Assembly: GCF_032931615.1 (NCBI RefSeq)
Contig: NZ_CP136759.1
Coordinates: forward strand, 2,108,001 to 2,172,000
Source: Palleronia sp. LCG004
Lineage (GTDB): Bacteria > Pseudomonadota > Alphaproteobacteria > Rhodobacterales > Rhodobacteraceae
Direction of reading: 5' to 3'
DNA: 64,000 nt
Positions 37,200 to 45,523 of this stretch are shown in pieces. A model generated the notes under the pieces. That model saw only the letters and a list, made by a program, of their open reading frames with translations. It did no database searches and was not told where the DNA came from. A program made the position numbers and the translations under genes. The stretch's first letter is position 1. Every line of letters starts with the position of its first letter.

Positions 37200-38693
37200 T
37201 CAAGATGTTCGGGCACCACCGCCGCGACGCGCGAACAGCATCAGCAGAAGCGGAATGCACCAGATGGCGATCGTGGCCACGCCGAGACCGGCGGCGATGG
37301 GACGTTCGAAGAAGGCGATGAAGCTGTCTTGCGACTTGATCATCGACGTGACGAAGTTCTGTTCCAGCATCGGCCCGAGGACCAGCCCGAGAATTGCCGG
37401 GGCGATGGGGATGTCGTTCTCCTCCATCAGGAAGCCCACGATCCCGAAGATCAGCATGAGCCAGATACCGAAGGGAGAGTTGTTGATCGCGAACGAGCCC
37501 ACGATGCAGAAGAGCAGGATGATCGGCATGAGGGTGCGCTGCGGGATCGACAGGATCGTGCCTGCGCCCTTGATGGCGAGCCACCCGAGCGGCAGCATGA
37601 TGAGGTTTGCCAGCAGGAAGGTGAAGAACACCGCGTAGATCATCTGCGGTTCGTTGATGAAAACGGTCGGGCCGGGATTGATGCCCTTAATGTAGAGGAC
37701 GCCGATCACGATCGCGGTGATGGAATCGCCCGGAATTCCGAAGACGAGCGCAGGAATCCATGCCCCGCTCATCGCGGCGTTGTTCGAGGCCCCACTTTCC
37801 ACGAGCCCCTCGACATGACCGGTGCCGAACTTCTCCGGCGTCTTGGAAAACTTCTTGGAGACGGCATAGGAGATCCATGCGGCGATATCCGCACCCGCAC
37901 CCGGAAGCGCGCCGATCGCGGTGCCAAGCGCACTGCCGCGGATGACCTGAAAGGGATATTTGACGAAGTTCTGGAACTGCTGGGCGAAGATGCCGCCGCC
38001 ACCGCTGTTGACCGCCGGGATCTCGGTCCGGTTCAGCACGGAGCGAAGGATCTCGGACACCGCGAAGAGGCCGATCATCGCCGGGATGAACTGGACACCT
38101 GCATAAAGCTCGACATTGTCGAATGTATAGCGCGGCACGCCCGCCGGATTGTCGATCCCGACCGTCGCGGCGAAGAGGCCGATGAAGAGCGATATGAGCC
38201 CGCGCGCCGGCGATCCGGGCGAGACGAAGACCGCGCAGGAAAGCCCCATCACAACGAGCCAGAAATACTCGAAAGACGAGAACTTCAGCGCCACCTCGGC
38301 CAGTATCGGCGAAGACGTCATCAGAACGATCGTCCCGAAGATGCCACCGAGCGCCGAAAAGACGAGCGAGGCACCGAGCGCTCCTTCGGAATTGCCCTTC
38401 CGCGTCATCGCATAGGCATCCTGGACATAGGCGGCACTGGCCGGCGTCCCCGGCATTCGCAAAAGCGTTCCGGGAATGTCGCCCGCGAAGATCGCCATGG
38501 CCGTCGCCGTCACGATGGCGGCGATCGCGGGGACGGGATCCATGAAGAACGTGACCGGCACCAGCAGCGCCGTCGCCATCGTCGCCGTCAACCCGGGGAT
38601 GGCCCCCACGAACATTCCGAACGCAGCCGCGCCGAGGATGACGAGCAGAACCTGCGGCTGCAGGACGAGAAGCGCGGCCTCGAAGAGGATCAT
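37200..38693 (-). CDS. tctA: Tripartite tricarboxylate transporter, large permease TctA
   Basis: A 497-residue polytopic membrane protein with the TctA signatures FGMFVGAIPGLTATMATALL (residues 25-44), AGDIPGTLLRMPGTPASAAY (about 70) and TAIGALPGAGADIAAWISYA (about 255), the second copy of the duplicated motif. It drives proton- or sodium-coupled uptake of a carboxylate delivered by the TctC protein. It follows tctB by 6 bases in the operon. Confidence 0.94.
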   Translation of the reverse strand: MILFEAALLVLQPQVLLVILGAAAFGMFVGAIPGLTATMATALLVPVTFFMDPVPAIAAIVTATAMAIFAGDIPGTLLRMPGTPASAAYVQDAYAMTRKGNSEGALGASLVFSALGGIFGTIVLMTSSPILAEVALKFSSFEYFWLVVMGLSCAVFVSPGSPARGLISLFIGLFAATVGIDNPAGVPRYTFDNVELYAGVQFIPAMIGLFAVSEILRSVLNRTEIPAVNSGGGGIFAQQFQNFVKYPFQVIRGSALGTAIGALPGAGADIAAWISYAVSKKFSKTPEKFGTGHVEGLVESGASNNAAMSGAWIPALVFGIPGDSITAIVIGVLYIKGINPGPTVFINEPQMIYAVFFTFLLANLIMLPLGWLAIKGAGTILSIPQRTLMPIILLFCIVGSFAINNSPFGIWLMLIFGIVGFLMEENDIPIAPAILGLVLGPMLEQNFVTSMIKSQDSFIAFFERPIAAGLGVATIAIWCIPLLLMLFARRGGGARTS

Positions 38694-38699
38694 GTCAAC

Positions 38700-39170
38700 T
38701 CACCACAGGAATGAAAGGAAATCGCTGCGCGGAAGCGGAACGAGGAGAAGCCGTCCGAAACTCTGCTGGATTGCGAGTGTCGCGACGAGAGATACCGGAA
38801 CGGCGATCAGCGGCCCCGTCCCTAGGCAGAGCATCGCAACCAGAAGAATGGCGAAGGCCGTCGGAGCGAAGCCGAGGATCGGTGCGGCAAGGATGTAGAA
38901 GACGATCAGTCCGAGGATCATCGCAATCCTTGCCAGAGATCGGGGATTGCGGACCCAGTCCTCGAACCTGACGCCGAGGCGGCCACGCGCGAGCAGCGCC
39001 TTGATGGCGATGAAAGCTCCGGTTCCGACCGTTGCGAAGGCAACGGCGCGGGGCATCGTGCCTGCACCGTAACTCTGTCCAGGAATCACGGAGAAATCCA
39101 TGGCCGAGATATAGATTGCGATCCCGGCGAGGATCGTCAGCAGTCCGAGCGTCAGATCGGTGACGCGCAT
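38700..39170 (-). CDS. tctB: Tripartite tricarboxylate transporter, small subunit TctB
   Basis: A 156-residue protein with four hydrophobic segments, in the size and position of TctB. The ATG at 39170 is preferred over an in-frame GTG six bases earlier; GAGG lies upstream of both. Sequence conservation in this family is low, so the call rests on topology and on its place between tctC and tctA. Confidence 0.9.
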   Translation of the reverse strand: MRVTDLTLGLLTILAGIAIYISAMDFSVIPGQSYGAGTMPRAVAFATVGTGAFIAIKALLARGRLGVRFEDWVRNPRSLARIAMILGLIVFYILAAPILGFAPTAFAILLVAMLCLGTGPLIAVPVSLVATLAIQQSFGRLLLVPLPRSDFLSFLW

Positions 39171-39270
39171 TGGCACACCTCGAATTGTTAACCGGGATCA
39201 CGTCCCAGATTGGTGACGCGGGCGGCTTCGACCGCCCGCAATCAGTTCAGCTCATCGATCGCGTCGCGTG

Positions 39271-40242
39271 TCACTCGGACGCGAGACCGGCTTCGCGCAT
39301 GACTTCGCCGAAGGCCTCGTCATCGGATGCGACGATCTCGGTCGCCTCCTCCGGGCCGGCCCAGCGCAGGCCGAAGCCGCGTTCCTGCATGAAGTTCTGG
39401 TATTCGTCGGAATTGTACGCAGTTTCGATCGCATCGACGAGCTTCTGCTGGACATCCTCGGGAAGGCCTTGGGGTGCCGCGACGGTACGCCATACGGACA
39501 CCGTCCAGTCGGACCCCGTCGTCTCGGCCAGCGTCGGGACGTCCGGGAACATTTCCTGACGTTCGGCGGACATCGTGGCGAGCGGCAGCACGCGTTCGGC
39601 GTCGATCATCGAAAGCCCCTCGGCCAGCGACGAGGGGATCATCGTCACTCCGCCCGCGACCATATCGGTGATGCCGGGTGCGGCACCCTGGCTCGGAACG
39701 AAGGTGATCTGGTCGGCTGGCAGATCCTCCGAGAGGAGCCAGCCCGCCATCCCGACATGCCAGATGCCGCCCTGCCCGGTGCCGGACGCGGTATACGTGC
39801 CCTTCGGTTCCGACTTCACCGATTCAAGGAACCCCTCGATGCTGTCCCATTCCGAATCGGCAGCGACCATCACCCCGCCGGGATCGGCGTTGACCATGGC
39901 GAGGATGTCGAAATCCTCGTAGGTCAGATCCGTCAGTCCCTGCCAATGCATCATGTCGATCTCGATCGTCATGATGCCGATCGTGTAGCCGTCGGGCTCC
40001 GCGTTCGCGATCGCGCTGTGGCCCACCACGCCCGAGCCGCCTGTGCGGTTCACGACGTTGACCGGCACGCCGAGCTCCTGCTGAAGCTGCGTGGCGATGA
40101 TGCGACCGACGGCGTCCGTACCGCCCCCCGCGCCCCATGGCACGATCATCTGGATCGGCCGTTCGGGATAGCTGTCCTGCGCAAGCGCCGGTCCACCCAA
40201 CGTCAGCCCCAGAGCCGTACCGAGCAAAGCGATCTTTTTCAT
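39271..40242 (-). CDS. tctC: Tripartite tricarboxylate transporter binding protein TctC (Bug family)
   Basis: A 323-residue periplasmic solute-binding protein. The start MKKIALLGTALGLTLGGPAL follows GGGAGGA and gives a canonical signal peptide cut after ALA (about residue 22). The Bug signatures are YPERPIQMIVPWGAGGGTDA (about 25-44) and NRTGGSGVVGHSAIANAEPD (about 72). Bug proteins bind carboxylates such as citrate, tartrate, terephthalate or nicotinate; the ligand cannot be read from sequence. First gene of tctCBA plus a 2-hydroxyacid dehydrogenase. Confidence 0.92.
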   Translation of the reverse strand: MKKIALLGTALGLTLGGPALAQDSYPERPIQMIVPWGAGGGTDAVGRIIATQLQQELGVPVNVVNRTGGSGVVGHSAIANAEPDGYTIGIMTIEIDMMHWQGLTDLTYEDFDILAMVNADPGGVMVAADSEWDSIEGFLESVKSEPKGTYTASGTGQGGIWHVGMAGWLLSEDLPADQITFVPSQGAAPGITDMVAGGVTMIPSSLAEGLSMIDAERVLPLATMSAERQEMFPDVPTLAETTGSDWTVSVWRTVAAPQGLPEDVQQKLVDAIETAYNSDEYQNFMQERGFGLRWAGPEEATEIVASDDEAFGEVMREAGLASE

Positions 40243-40327
40243 TGCATATGTCCTCCCTGACATGCCCGGCCGATGCATGTCGCCGGACGTCGCCCGAGAC
40301 TAGGCAGAGCCAAATCGCGAAGTCAAC

Positions 40328-40341
40328 TTTGGTATACCAAA
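40328..40341. promoter_or_regulatory. Perfect palindrome, probable GntR/FCD-type operator for tctC
   Basis: TTTGGTATACCAAA is a perfect 14-base inverted repeat, 86 bases upstream of the tctC start and downstream of the phosphoesterase stop. TGGTATACCA-type sites are typical for GntR-family (FadR/FCD) regulators, which often control tripartite transporter operons. No GntR-family gene is in the window, so the regulator would act from elsewhere. Confidence 0.6.
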
Positions 40342-40369
40342 ATCGACTACCTCGGGTGTTCCGACTATG

Positions 40370-40960
40370 TCAGAGTTCGAACCAGACAGGATCGGGACCG
40401 AGGTTGCGCCATTCCGTCGATCCGATCCGTCCATGCGAACCCCAGCAATCGTGGACATGGCCAAAGATGCAAAGGCTGGGCGAAAGCCGCAGGAGCGCCG
40501 ACTTCACGGCATGCGATCCGACATGTCCTTCCTGCGAATGCGCATCGCCGAGACCGAAGGGGGGCGAATGGCTCACCAATATGTCCGCCCGCTCGATCCG
40601 GTCGAGCAGCGATGCCGCCTCCGCTTCCCCGAGGTCCCAGGAGCGCCCCGTCGACGATGGCACAGGCGGTACTCCGCCGCCGATACCGGCGATGACGAAG
40701 CCGTCCCGGGTGGTCGAATTGCCGTGCAGGACGAGGGCATTTGTCGCGCCTCGAAGTTCATCGATCGATTCGTTGTTGCCCGGCACGACCAGCAGTTTTG
40801 CGGCAATCGGAGCAAGCCGATCCATGATCCCTTGCAATCCTCGCCGGTCATCCGCGAAATCACCTGCCCCGATCACGAGATCCGCTGGCGCGGAAAGGGC
40901 GACGAGCCGATCGGCCGCGTCGAAATCGAGATGCAGATCCGAGAAGGCAAGAAGCCTCAT
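40370..40960 (-). CDS. Metallophosphoesterase (calcineurin-like)
   Basis: A 196-residue phosphoesterase. Metal-binding motifs in order: [12 protein letters not shown] (residues 3-14, DxH), [13 protein letters not shown] (GD), LVVPGNNES (GNxE), [16 protein letters not shown] (about 125) and [11 protein letters not shown] (GHxH, about 164). All expected metal ligands appear present. Its start overlaps the stop of the uracil-DNA glycosylase gene in ATGA, so the two are coupled. The substrate is unknown. Confidence 0.88.
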   Translation of the reverse strand: MRLLAFSDLHLDFDAADRLVALSAPADLVIGAGDFADDRRGLQGIMDRLAPIAAKLLVVPGNNESIDELRGATNALVLHGNSTTRDGFVIAGIGGGVPPVPSSTGRSWDLGEAEAASLLDRIERADILVSHSPPFGLGDAHSQEGHVGSHAVKSALLRLSPSLCIFGHVHDCWGSHGRIGSTEWRNLGPDPVWFEL

Positions 40961-41721
40961 GCGAGCCGGGCGCGAAGGCTCAGAAGATCCGCCCAGGCCT
41001 CACGCTTGGCCGCGGGGTTCCGCAGCAGGTAGGCAGGGTGGAACATCGGGAGCGCGGGGCGCCCCACCGCCTCGCTCCACTGTCCGCGCAGCCGCGTGAT
41101 CCCCTTGCGCCCGAGCATCGCCTGACACGAGACGTTTCCCATGAGGATCAAGATCTCAGGATCGGCAAGCGTCACGTGCCGTTCGACGAACGGCAGCATC
41201 ATCGCGATCTCGTCCGGGCGCGGCTCCCGGTTCTGCGGGGGCCGCCACGGCAGCACGTTCGTAATGTAGACCGATCCGGTGCCTTCCCGATCGAGCCCGA
41301 TCGCGCCCAGCATGCGGTCGAGCAGTTGTCCGGCCCGCCCGACGAAGGGGCGGCCGGACAGATCCTCGTCCCTGCCCGGAGCTTCGCCGACGATCATCAC
41401 CCGCGCTGCCGGATCGCCGTCGGAGAAAACGAGGTTGCGTGCGCCCCGCTTGAGCTCACATCCCTCGAATGCCGCGATCGCCGCGCGCAGTCCCTCGAGG
41501 CCGTTCGCCGCAGCGGCCGCCCGACGCGCGACCTCGACCGGATCGGGGTGAGCGTCGTTCTGCCGGACCGACTGTACAGGTTCGGCTTCGGCTGCCGGTT
41601 CGGGTTCGGGCGTCTTGGCATATCGGTCGACAGGCGCATCGCCGATCGCCTCGTCCGCACCGAGTTCGATCTGCCATTCGAGCGCCGCACGCGCCGCCAT
41701 GTACGATTCCCAGTTTTCCAT
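40957..41721 (-). CDS. Uracil-DNA glycosylase, family 4-like, lacking the iron-sulfur cysteines
   Basis: A 254-residue protein with an unstructured Glu/Pro-rich N-terminal third (about residues 30-60). The family 4 motifs are present: [20 protein letters not shown] (112-131), [15 protein letters not shown] (151-165) and [10 protein letters not shown] (227-236). Family 4 enzymes normally hold a 4Fe-4S cluster with four cysteines. Here only Cys88 (GCELKRGA) matches one; the others correspond to Phe, Trp159 and Met, and the only other Cys is Cys199. The enzyme should excise uracil from DNA without a cluster, or has changed role. Confidence 0.85.
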   Translation of the reverse strand: MENWESYMAARAALEWQIELGADEAIGDAPVDRYAKTPEPEPAAEAEPVQSVRQNDAHPDPVEVARRAAAAANGLEGLRAAIAAFEGCELKRGARNLVFSDGDPAARVMIVGEAPGRDEDLSGRPFVGRAGQLLDRMLGAIGLDREGTGSVYITNVLPWRPPQNREPRPDEIAMMLPFVERHVTLADPEILILMGNVSCQAMLGRKGITRLRGQWSEAVGRPALPMFHPAYLLRNPAAKREAWADLLSLRARLA

Positions 41722-41874
41722 GTGGCGACCCTATCGCAACGCACCTGCTCGGCCCATCTCTCTTTGCTTTCGCAAATACGCATGTCCTGCGACTCGCTCA
41801 TCTCGCAGGCCTTGCCGGGAGACGCAGCCCCGCCTATACCCGCGATCCGTATGACGAGGGAGCGCAGCACCCGA

Positions 41875-42816
41875 ATGGCATTCCGTCAGAAACACCTGCT
41901 GGGAATCGAACCGCTTGCGCCGGACGAGATCTCGACGATCCTCGATCTTGCCCAGGACTACGCGACACGGAACCGTTCCGGCGGCAATCATGAGCAAGCG
42001 CTTCGTGGTCTTACCCAGATCAACATGTTCTTCGAGAACTCGACCCGCACGCAGGCGAGTTTCGAGATCGCGGGTCTGAGGCTTGGTGCACATGTGATGA
42101 ACATGCCGATGCAGGCGAGTTCGATAAAGAAGGGCGAAACGCTCATCGATACGGCACTCACGCTGAACGCGATGCATCCCGACCTGCTCGTCGTTCGTCA
42201 TCCCCATTCGGGGGCCGTGAACCTTCTGGCCGAAAAGGTCGCTTGCGCGGTCCTGAACGCAGGCGACGGGCGGCACGAACATCCGACGCAAGCGCTGCTC
42301 GACGCATTGACGATCCGGCGCAAGAAAGGCCGGCTCCACCGCCTCAGTGTCGCGATCTGCGGCGACATCGCCCACAGCCGCGTCGCACGATCGAATATCT
42401 GGCTGCTGGGCAAGATGGAAAGTCGCCTGCGGCTTGTCGGCCCGCCCACGTTGATCCCCGCCCAGGCCCGCGACTGGGGCTGCGAAGTCTATCACGACAT
42501 GCGGGAGGGTCTGAAGGATGCCGACGTGGTGATGATGCTGCGCCTCCAGCGCGAGCGCATGGATGGCGGCTTCATCCCATCCGAACGGGAATACTACCAC
42601 CGCTACGGGCTGGATGCCGAGAAACTTTCGCACGCGAAACCCGACGCGATCGTGATGCATCCCGGCCCGATGAACCGCGGCGTGGAGATCGACGGCACGC
42701 TCGCCGACGACATCAATCGCTCCGTCATCCAGGAGCAGGTCGAGATGGGTGTGGCCGTGCGAATGGCGGCAATGGACCTTCTCGCGCGCAATCTGCACGC
42801 CGCCCGAGCCGCTTGA
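41875..42816 (+). CDS. pyrB: Aspartate carbamoyltransferase catalytic subunit
   Basis: A 313-residue enzyme condensing carbamoyl phosphate with aspartate in pyrimidine synthesis. The carbamoyl-phosphate loop is [17 protein letters not shown] (about 46-62); further blocks are [33 protein letters not shown] (about 127) and [12 protein letters not shown] (about 264). The ATG at 41875 opens the homologous N terminus; an in-frame ATG at 41851 is possible. It heads a unit with a tail-anchored protein and a dihydroorotase-like gene. No regulatory pyrI is present. Confidence 0.95.
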   Translation: MAFRQKHLLGIEPLAPDEISTILDLAQDYATRNRSGGNHEQALRGLTQINMFFENSTRTQASFEIAGLRLGAHVMNMPMQASSIKKGETLIDTALTLNAMHPDLLVVRHPHSGAVNLLAEKVACAVLNAGDGRHEHPTQALLDALTIRRKKGRLHRLSVAICGDIAHSRVARSNIWLLGKMESRLRLVGPPTLIPAQARDWGCEVYHDMREGLKDADVVMMLRLQRERMDGGFIPSEREYYHRYGLDAEKLSHAKPDAIVMHPGPMNRGVEIDGTLADDINRSVIQEQVEMGVAVRMAAMDLLARNLHAARAA

Positions 42817-42877
42817 GGGAACGCAGGTTCGCTCCTGCCCGTTCGCGCAGGACATCCGCGATCTGAGGCTGCGCATA

Positions 42878-43387
42878 ATGAACGACATCATCCGGGTCTT
42901 TTCCATCGACCTTCCGCCCGAAGAGGCTGCCCGTTTCGCCCGCGACGCGAAAGCGCTCGAAAGTGCGCTCGGCGTCGCCGTCCCGCCGGATCGGGTTCAG
43001 GTGGTCGAGCCAGCGGCTCTCGCCGATATCGGACTTGCGAATTACCTCGTCGAGGGCGAGGGGGCAAAGGCCGATGCCGTCGCGATCGACAGGTCGCGGC
43101 TCGAGAAGATCAGGATGCCCATACTCCTGATCCTCCCCGATGCGATCAAGGGGCCGGTGACACTGCGCCCCGCCCCTCCGCTCGAGCTTCTGGGAGAATA
43201 TCCGCTCGAAGAAGCGCGCGGTTCCGATGGAGCGATCCGCGCCCGAAGCGCCGAAGGGCCCGTGGCCGGACCGCCCCCCCGCACGGACGATGCCACGACC
43301 GATCGCCGGGCCAGCGGGTATGTCGCGGTTGCCGCCCTTGTCGTCGCGCTTCTGATCGCCGCGATCGTTTGGCTGGTCGCGATCTGA
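42878..43387 (+). CDS. Unknown protein with a C-terminal membrane anchor, between pyrB and pyrX
   Basis: A 169-residue protein, start MNDIIRVFSIDLPPEEAARF. Residues 1-110 look like a small soluble alpha/beta domain; 111-145 are a charged and Pro-rich linker (RARSAEGPVAGPPPRTDD); 148-169 form one strongly hydrophobic segment at the very C terminus (YVAVAALVVALLIAAIVWLV), a tail-anchor topology facing the cytoplasm. I do not recognise a family. It lies 61 bases after pyrB and 67 before pyrX on the same strand, so it is probably part of the pyrimidine unit. Codon use looks like its neighbours. Confidence 0.75.
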   Translation: MNDIIRVFSIDLPPEEAARFARDAKALESALGVAVPPDRVQVVEPAALADIGLANYLVEGEGAKADAVAIDRSRLEKIRMPILLILPDAIKGPVTLRPAPPLELLGEYPLEEARGSDGAIRARSAEGPVAGPPPRTDDATTDRRASGYVAVAALVVALLIAAIVWLVAI

Positions 43388-43454
43388 CACGCTTGCGCGG
43401 CGATCCTTCCGCCCCTAGGAACACCTGGACGCGCGACCGATCCGGGGCCCGACC

Positions 43455-44723
43455 ATGTCCATTCTCTTCCGCAATGCCCGTCTCGTCGATCCCGAAGCGG
43501 GAACCGAGGAGGTCGGCACCCTCACGGTCCGGGACGGTCGCATCATCGGGCGCGACCTGCCCGGGGAGAACGCCCAGACAGTGGTCGAATGCGGCGGAAA
43601 GTGCCTCGCCCCCGGGATCGTCGACCTTGGCGTGAAGGTGTCCGAGCCAGGCGAACGGCACAAGGAATCCTTCCGGTCCGCCGGTCTAGCCGCGGCGCGT
43701 GGAGGGGTGACCACGATCGTCACGCGGCCCGACACGGACACTGCCATCGACACGCCCGAAGTCCTCGAATTCGTCGCCCGGCGCGCAGCGGCCGACGCGG
43801 TCGTCAATGTCCGTCCGATGGCCGCACTGACCAAGGGGCGCGCGGGCCGAGAGATGGTCGAGATCGGCTTCTTGCGCGATGCGGGTGCCGTGGCGTTTAC
43901 CGATTGCGACCGCGTCATTGGCGACACCAAGGTCTTCTCTCGCGCGCTTGCCTATGCTGCCGGGCTCGGTGCGCTCGTGATCGCCCATCCGCAGGATCCG
44001 GGGCTTTCGCAGGGGGCCTGCGTGACGGGGGGCAAATTCGGCGCGCTCATGGGACTTCCCGGAGTGAGTGCAATGGCAGAGCGGATGGCACTCGACCGTG
44101 ACCTCGCCCTCGTCGAGATGACGGGTGCGCGCTACCACGCAGATCAGATAACCAGCGCGCGGGCCCTGCCTCCGCTCGAACGCGCGAAGCGCAACGGGCT
44201 CGACGTGACCGCCGGCATCGGCATCCATCACCTTACCTTGAACGAACTCGACATCGGGGACTTCCGAACCTTCTTCAAGCTGAAGCCGCCCCTACGTTCG
44301 GAAAGCGATAGGCTCGCGATGGTCGAGGCGGTGGCGAGCGGTCTGATCGACGTGATCTGCTCGATGCACACACCCCAGGACGAAGAGAGCAAGCGCCTTC
44401 CCTTCGAAGAGGCCGCAAGCGGTGCCGTCGGGCTTGAGACATTGCTGCCGGCAGCCATGCGCCTCGTCCATTCGGGCCATATCGACATGCCGACGCTTTG
44501 GCGGGCACTCTCGCTGAACCCTGCCCGCAGGCTCGGCCTCGATGCGGGACGGCTCTCGGCCGGGGCACCCGCCGATCTCGTGCTCTTCGACCCCGACGCA
44601 CCCTTCGTGCTCGACCGTTTCGCCCTGGCCTCGAAATCAAAGAACACGCCATTCGACGGCGCGAGGATGGAAGGCCGTGTCCTTGGCACGTGGGTCGCGG
44701 GAAATCGCGTCCATCAGGCGTGA
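43455..44723 (+). CDS. pyrX: Dihydroorotase-like protein, predicted non-catalytic (PyrX type)
   Basis: A 422-residue amidohydrolase-fold protein of type I dihydroorotase length. The metal-binding signature DxHVHxRxPG is replaced by DLGVKVSEPG (residues 57-66): both His are lost (Gly59, Lys61) and the substrate-binding Arg is Ser63. The substrate motif MPNT reads TRPDT, and the TDHAPH block with the catalytic Asp reads SMHTPQ (Met304 in place of Asp). It should not hydrolyse dihydroorotate. In Pseudomonas an inactive DHO of this kind is required structurally for aspartate carbamoyltransferase, and the pyrB neighbour supports that role. An active pyrC must lie elsewhere. Confidence 0.88.
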   Translation: MSILFRNARLVDPEAGTEEVGTLTVRDGRIIGRDLPGENAQTVVECGGKCLAPGIVDLGVKVSEPGERHKESFRSAGLAAARGGVTTIVTRPDTDTAIDTPEVLEFVARRAAADAVVNVRPMAALTKGRAGREMVEIGFLRDAGAVAFTDCDRVIGDTKVFSRALAYAAGLGALVIAHPQDPGLSQGACVTGGKFGALMGLPGVSAMAERMALDRDLALVEMTGARYHADQITSARALPPLERAKRNGLDVTAGIGIHHLTLNELDIGDFRTFFKLKPPLRSESDRLAMVEAVASGLIDVICSMHTPQDEESKRLPFEEAASGAVGLETLLPAAMRLVHSGHIDMPTLWRALSLNPARRLGLDAGRLSAGAPADLVLFDPDAPFVLDRFALASKSKNTPFDGARMEGRVLGTWVAGNRVHQA

Positions 44724-44755
44724 CCCGCTTCACCTCATCGACGGGATCGCTCGCC

Positions 44756-45523
44756 ATGCGACTGACGATTGCCTCTCTTCTCCTTCTGACGATCCTGGCG
44801 GCCTGCAGTCGCCCTTCTGGCCCGCCCGGCACACCGCTCAGACTGAATCCGGCCTTCGGCGATCTCAGTCCGACCGATTGGGGCGCAGGCCCCGCGCCTC
44901 AGCGTTACGCGATCCATGGCATCGACATTTCCCGCTGGCAGAGAGGCATCGACTGGAACCGAGCACACGAGGCGGGTATCAGCTTCGCTTTCGTCAAGGC
45001 GACGGAAGGCGGCGACATGATCGACCCGGCCTTTCCCGGACATTGGGAAGGCGCGGGCAAGGCCGGGATCGCCCGCGGGGCCTATCATTTCTACTACTTC
45101 TGCAGATCGGCCGAGGATCAGGCGCGCTGGTTTATCCGCAACGTTCCGCGCGACCCCGACATGCTGCCCCCGGTGCTGGACATGGAATGGAACCCCTTTT
45201 CGCCCACCTGCACCTACCGGCCGCCCGCGGAAACCGTTCAGGCCGAGGCGCGCAAATTCATCGAGATCGTATCTCGACATTACGGAAAGCGCCCGATCAT
45301 CTACACCACGCCGGACTTCTACGAGCAGACGGGTATAGGTCAGGTGGACGCGACCTTCTGGCTCCGCGCCGTCGCAGAGCATCCGCGCGAGATCTATCAA
45401 GGCCAAGATTGGGCCTTCTGGCAATATACCGGGACAGGCATCGTTCCCGGCATTCCCGGCGGCGTCGACATCAATGTCTTTTCCGGCAGCCCGGCGGAAT
45501 GGTCACGGTTCACCACCCGCTAG
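44756..45523 (+). CDS. GH25 lysozyme-family lipoprotein
   Basis: A 255-residue muramidase-like protein. The start at 44756 gives MRLTIASLLLLTILAAC, a lipoprotein signal with lipobox LAAC at residues 14-17. The GH25 barrel begins IHGIDISRWQRGIDW (DxS motif, about 53), then ISFAFVKATEGGDMIDP, GAYHFYYFCRSAEDQA and PPVLDMEWNPFSPTC, where the DxE-type pair (Asp, Glu) is the expected catalytic site. It hydrolyses or remodels peptidoglycan at a membrane. It converges with the M48 peptidase gene with a 4-base overlap. Confidence 0.88.
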   Translation: MRLTIASLLLLTILAACSRPSGPPGTPLRLNPAFGDLSPTDWGAGPAPQRYAIHGIDISRWQRGIDWNRAHEAGISFAFVKATEGGDMIDPAFPGHWEGAGKAGIARGAYHFYYFCRSAEDQARWFIRNVPRDPDMLPPVLDMEWNPFSPTCTYRPPAETVQAEARKFIEIVSRHYGKRPIIYTTPDFYEQTGIGQVDATFWLRAVAEHPREIYQGQDWAFWQYTGTGIVPGIPGGVDINVFSGSPAEWSRFTTR

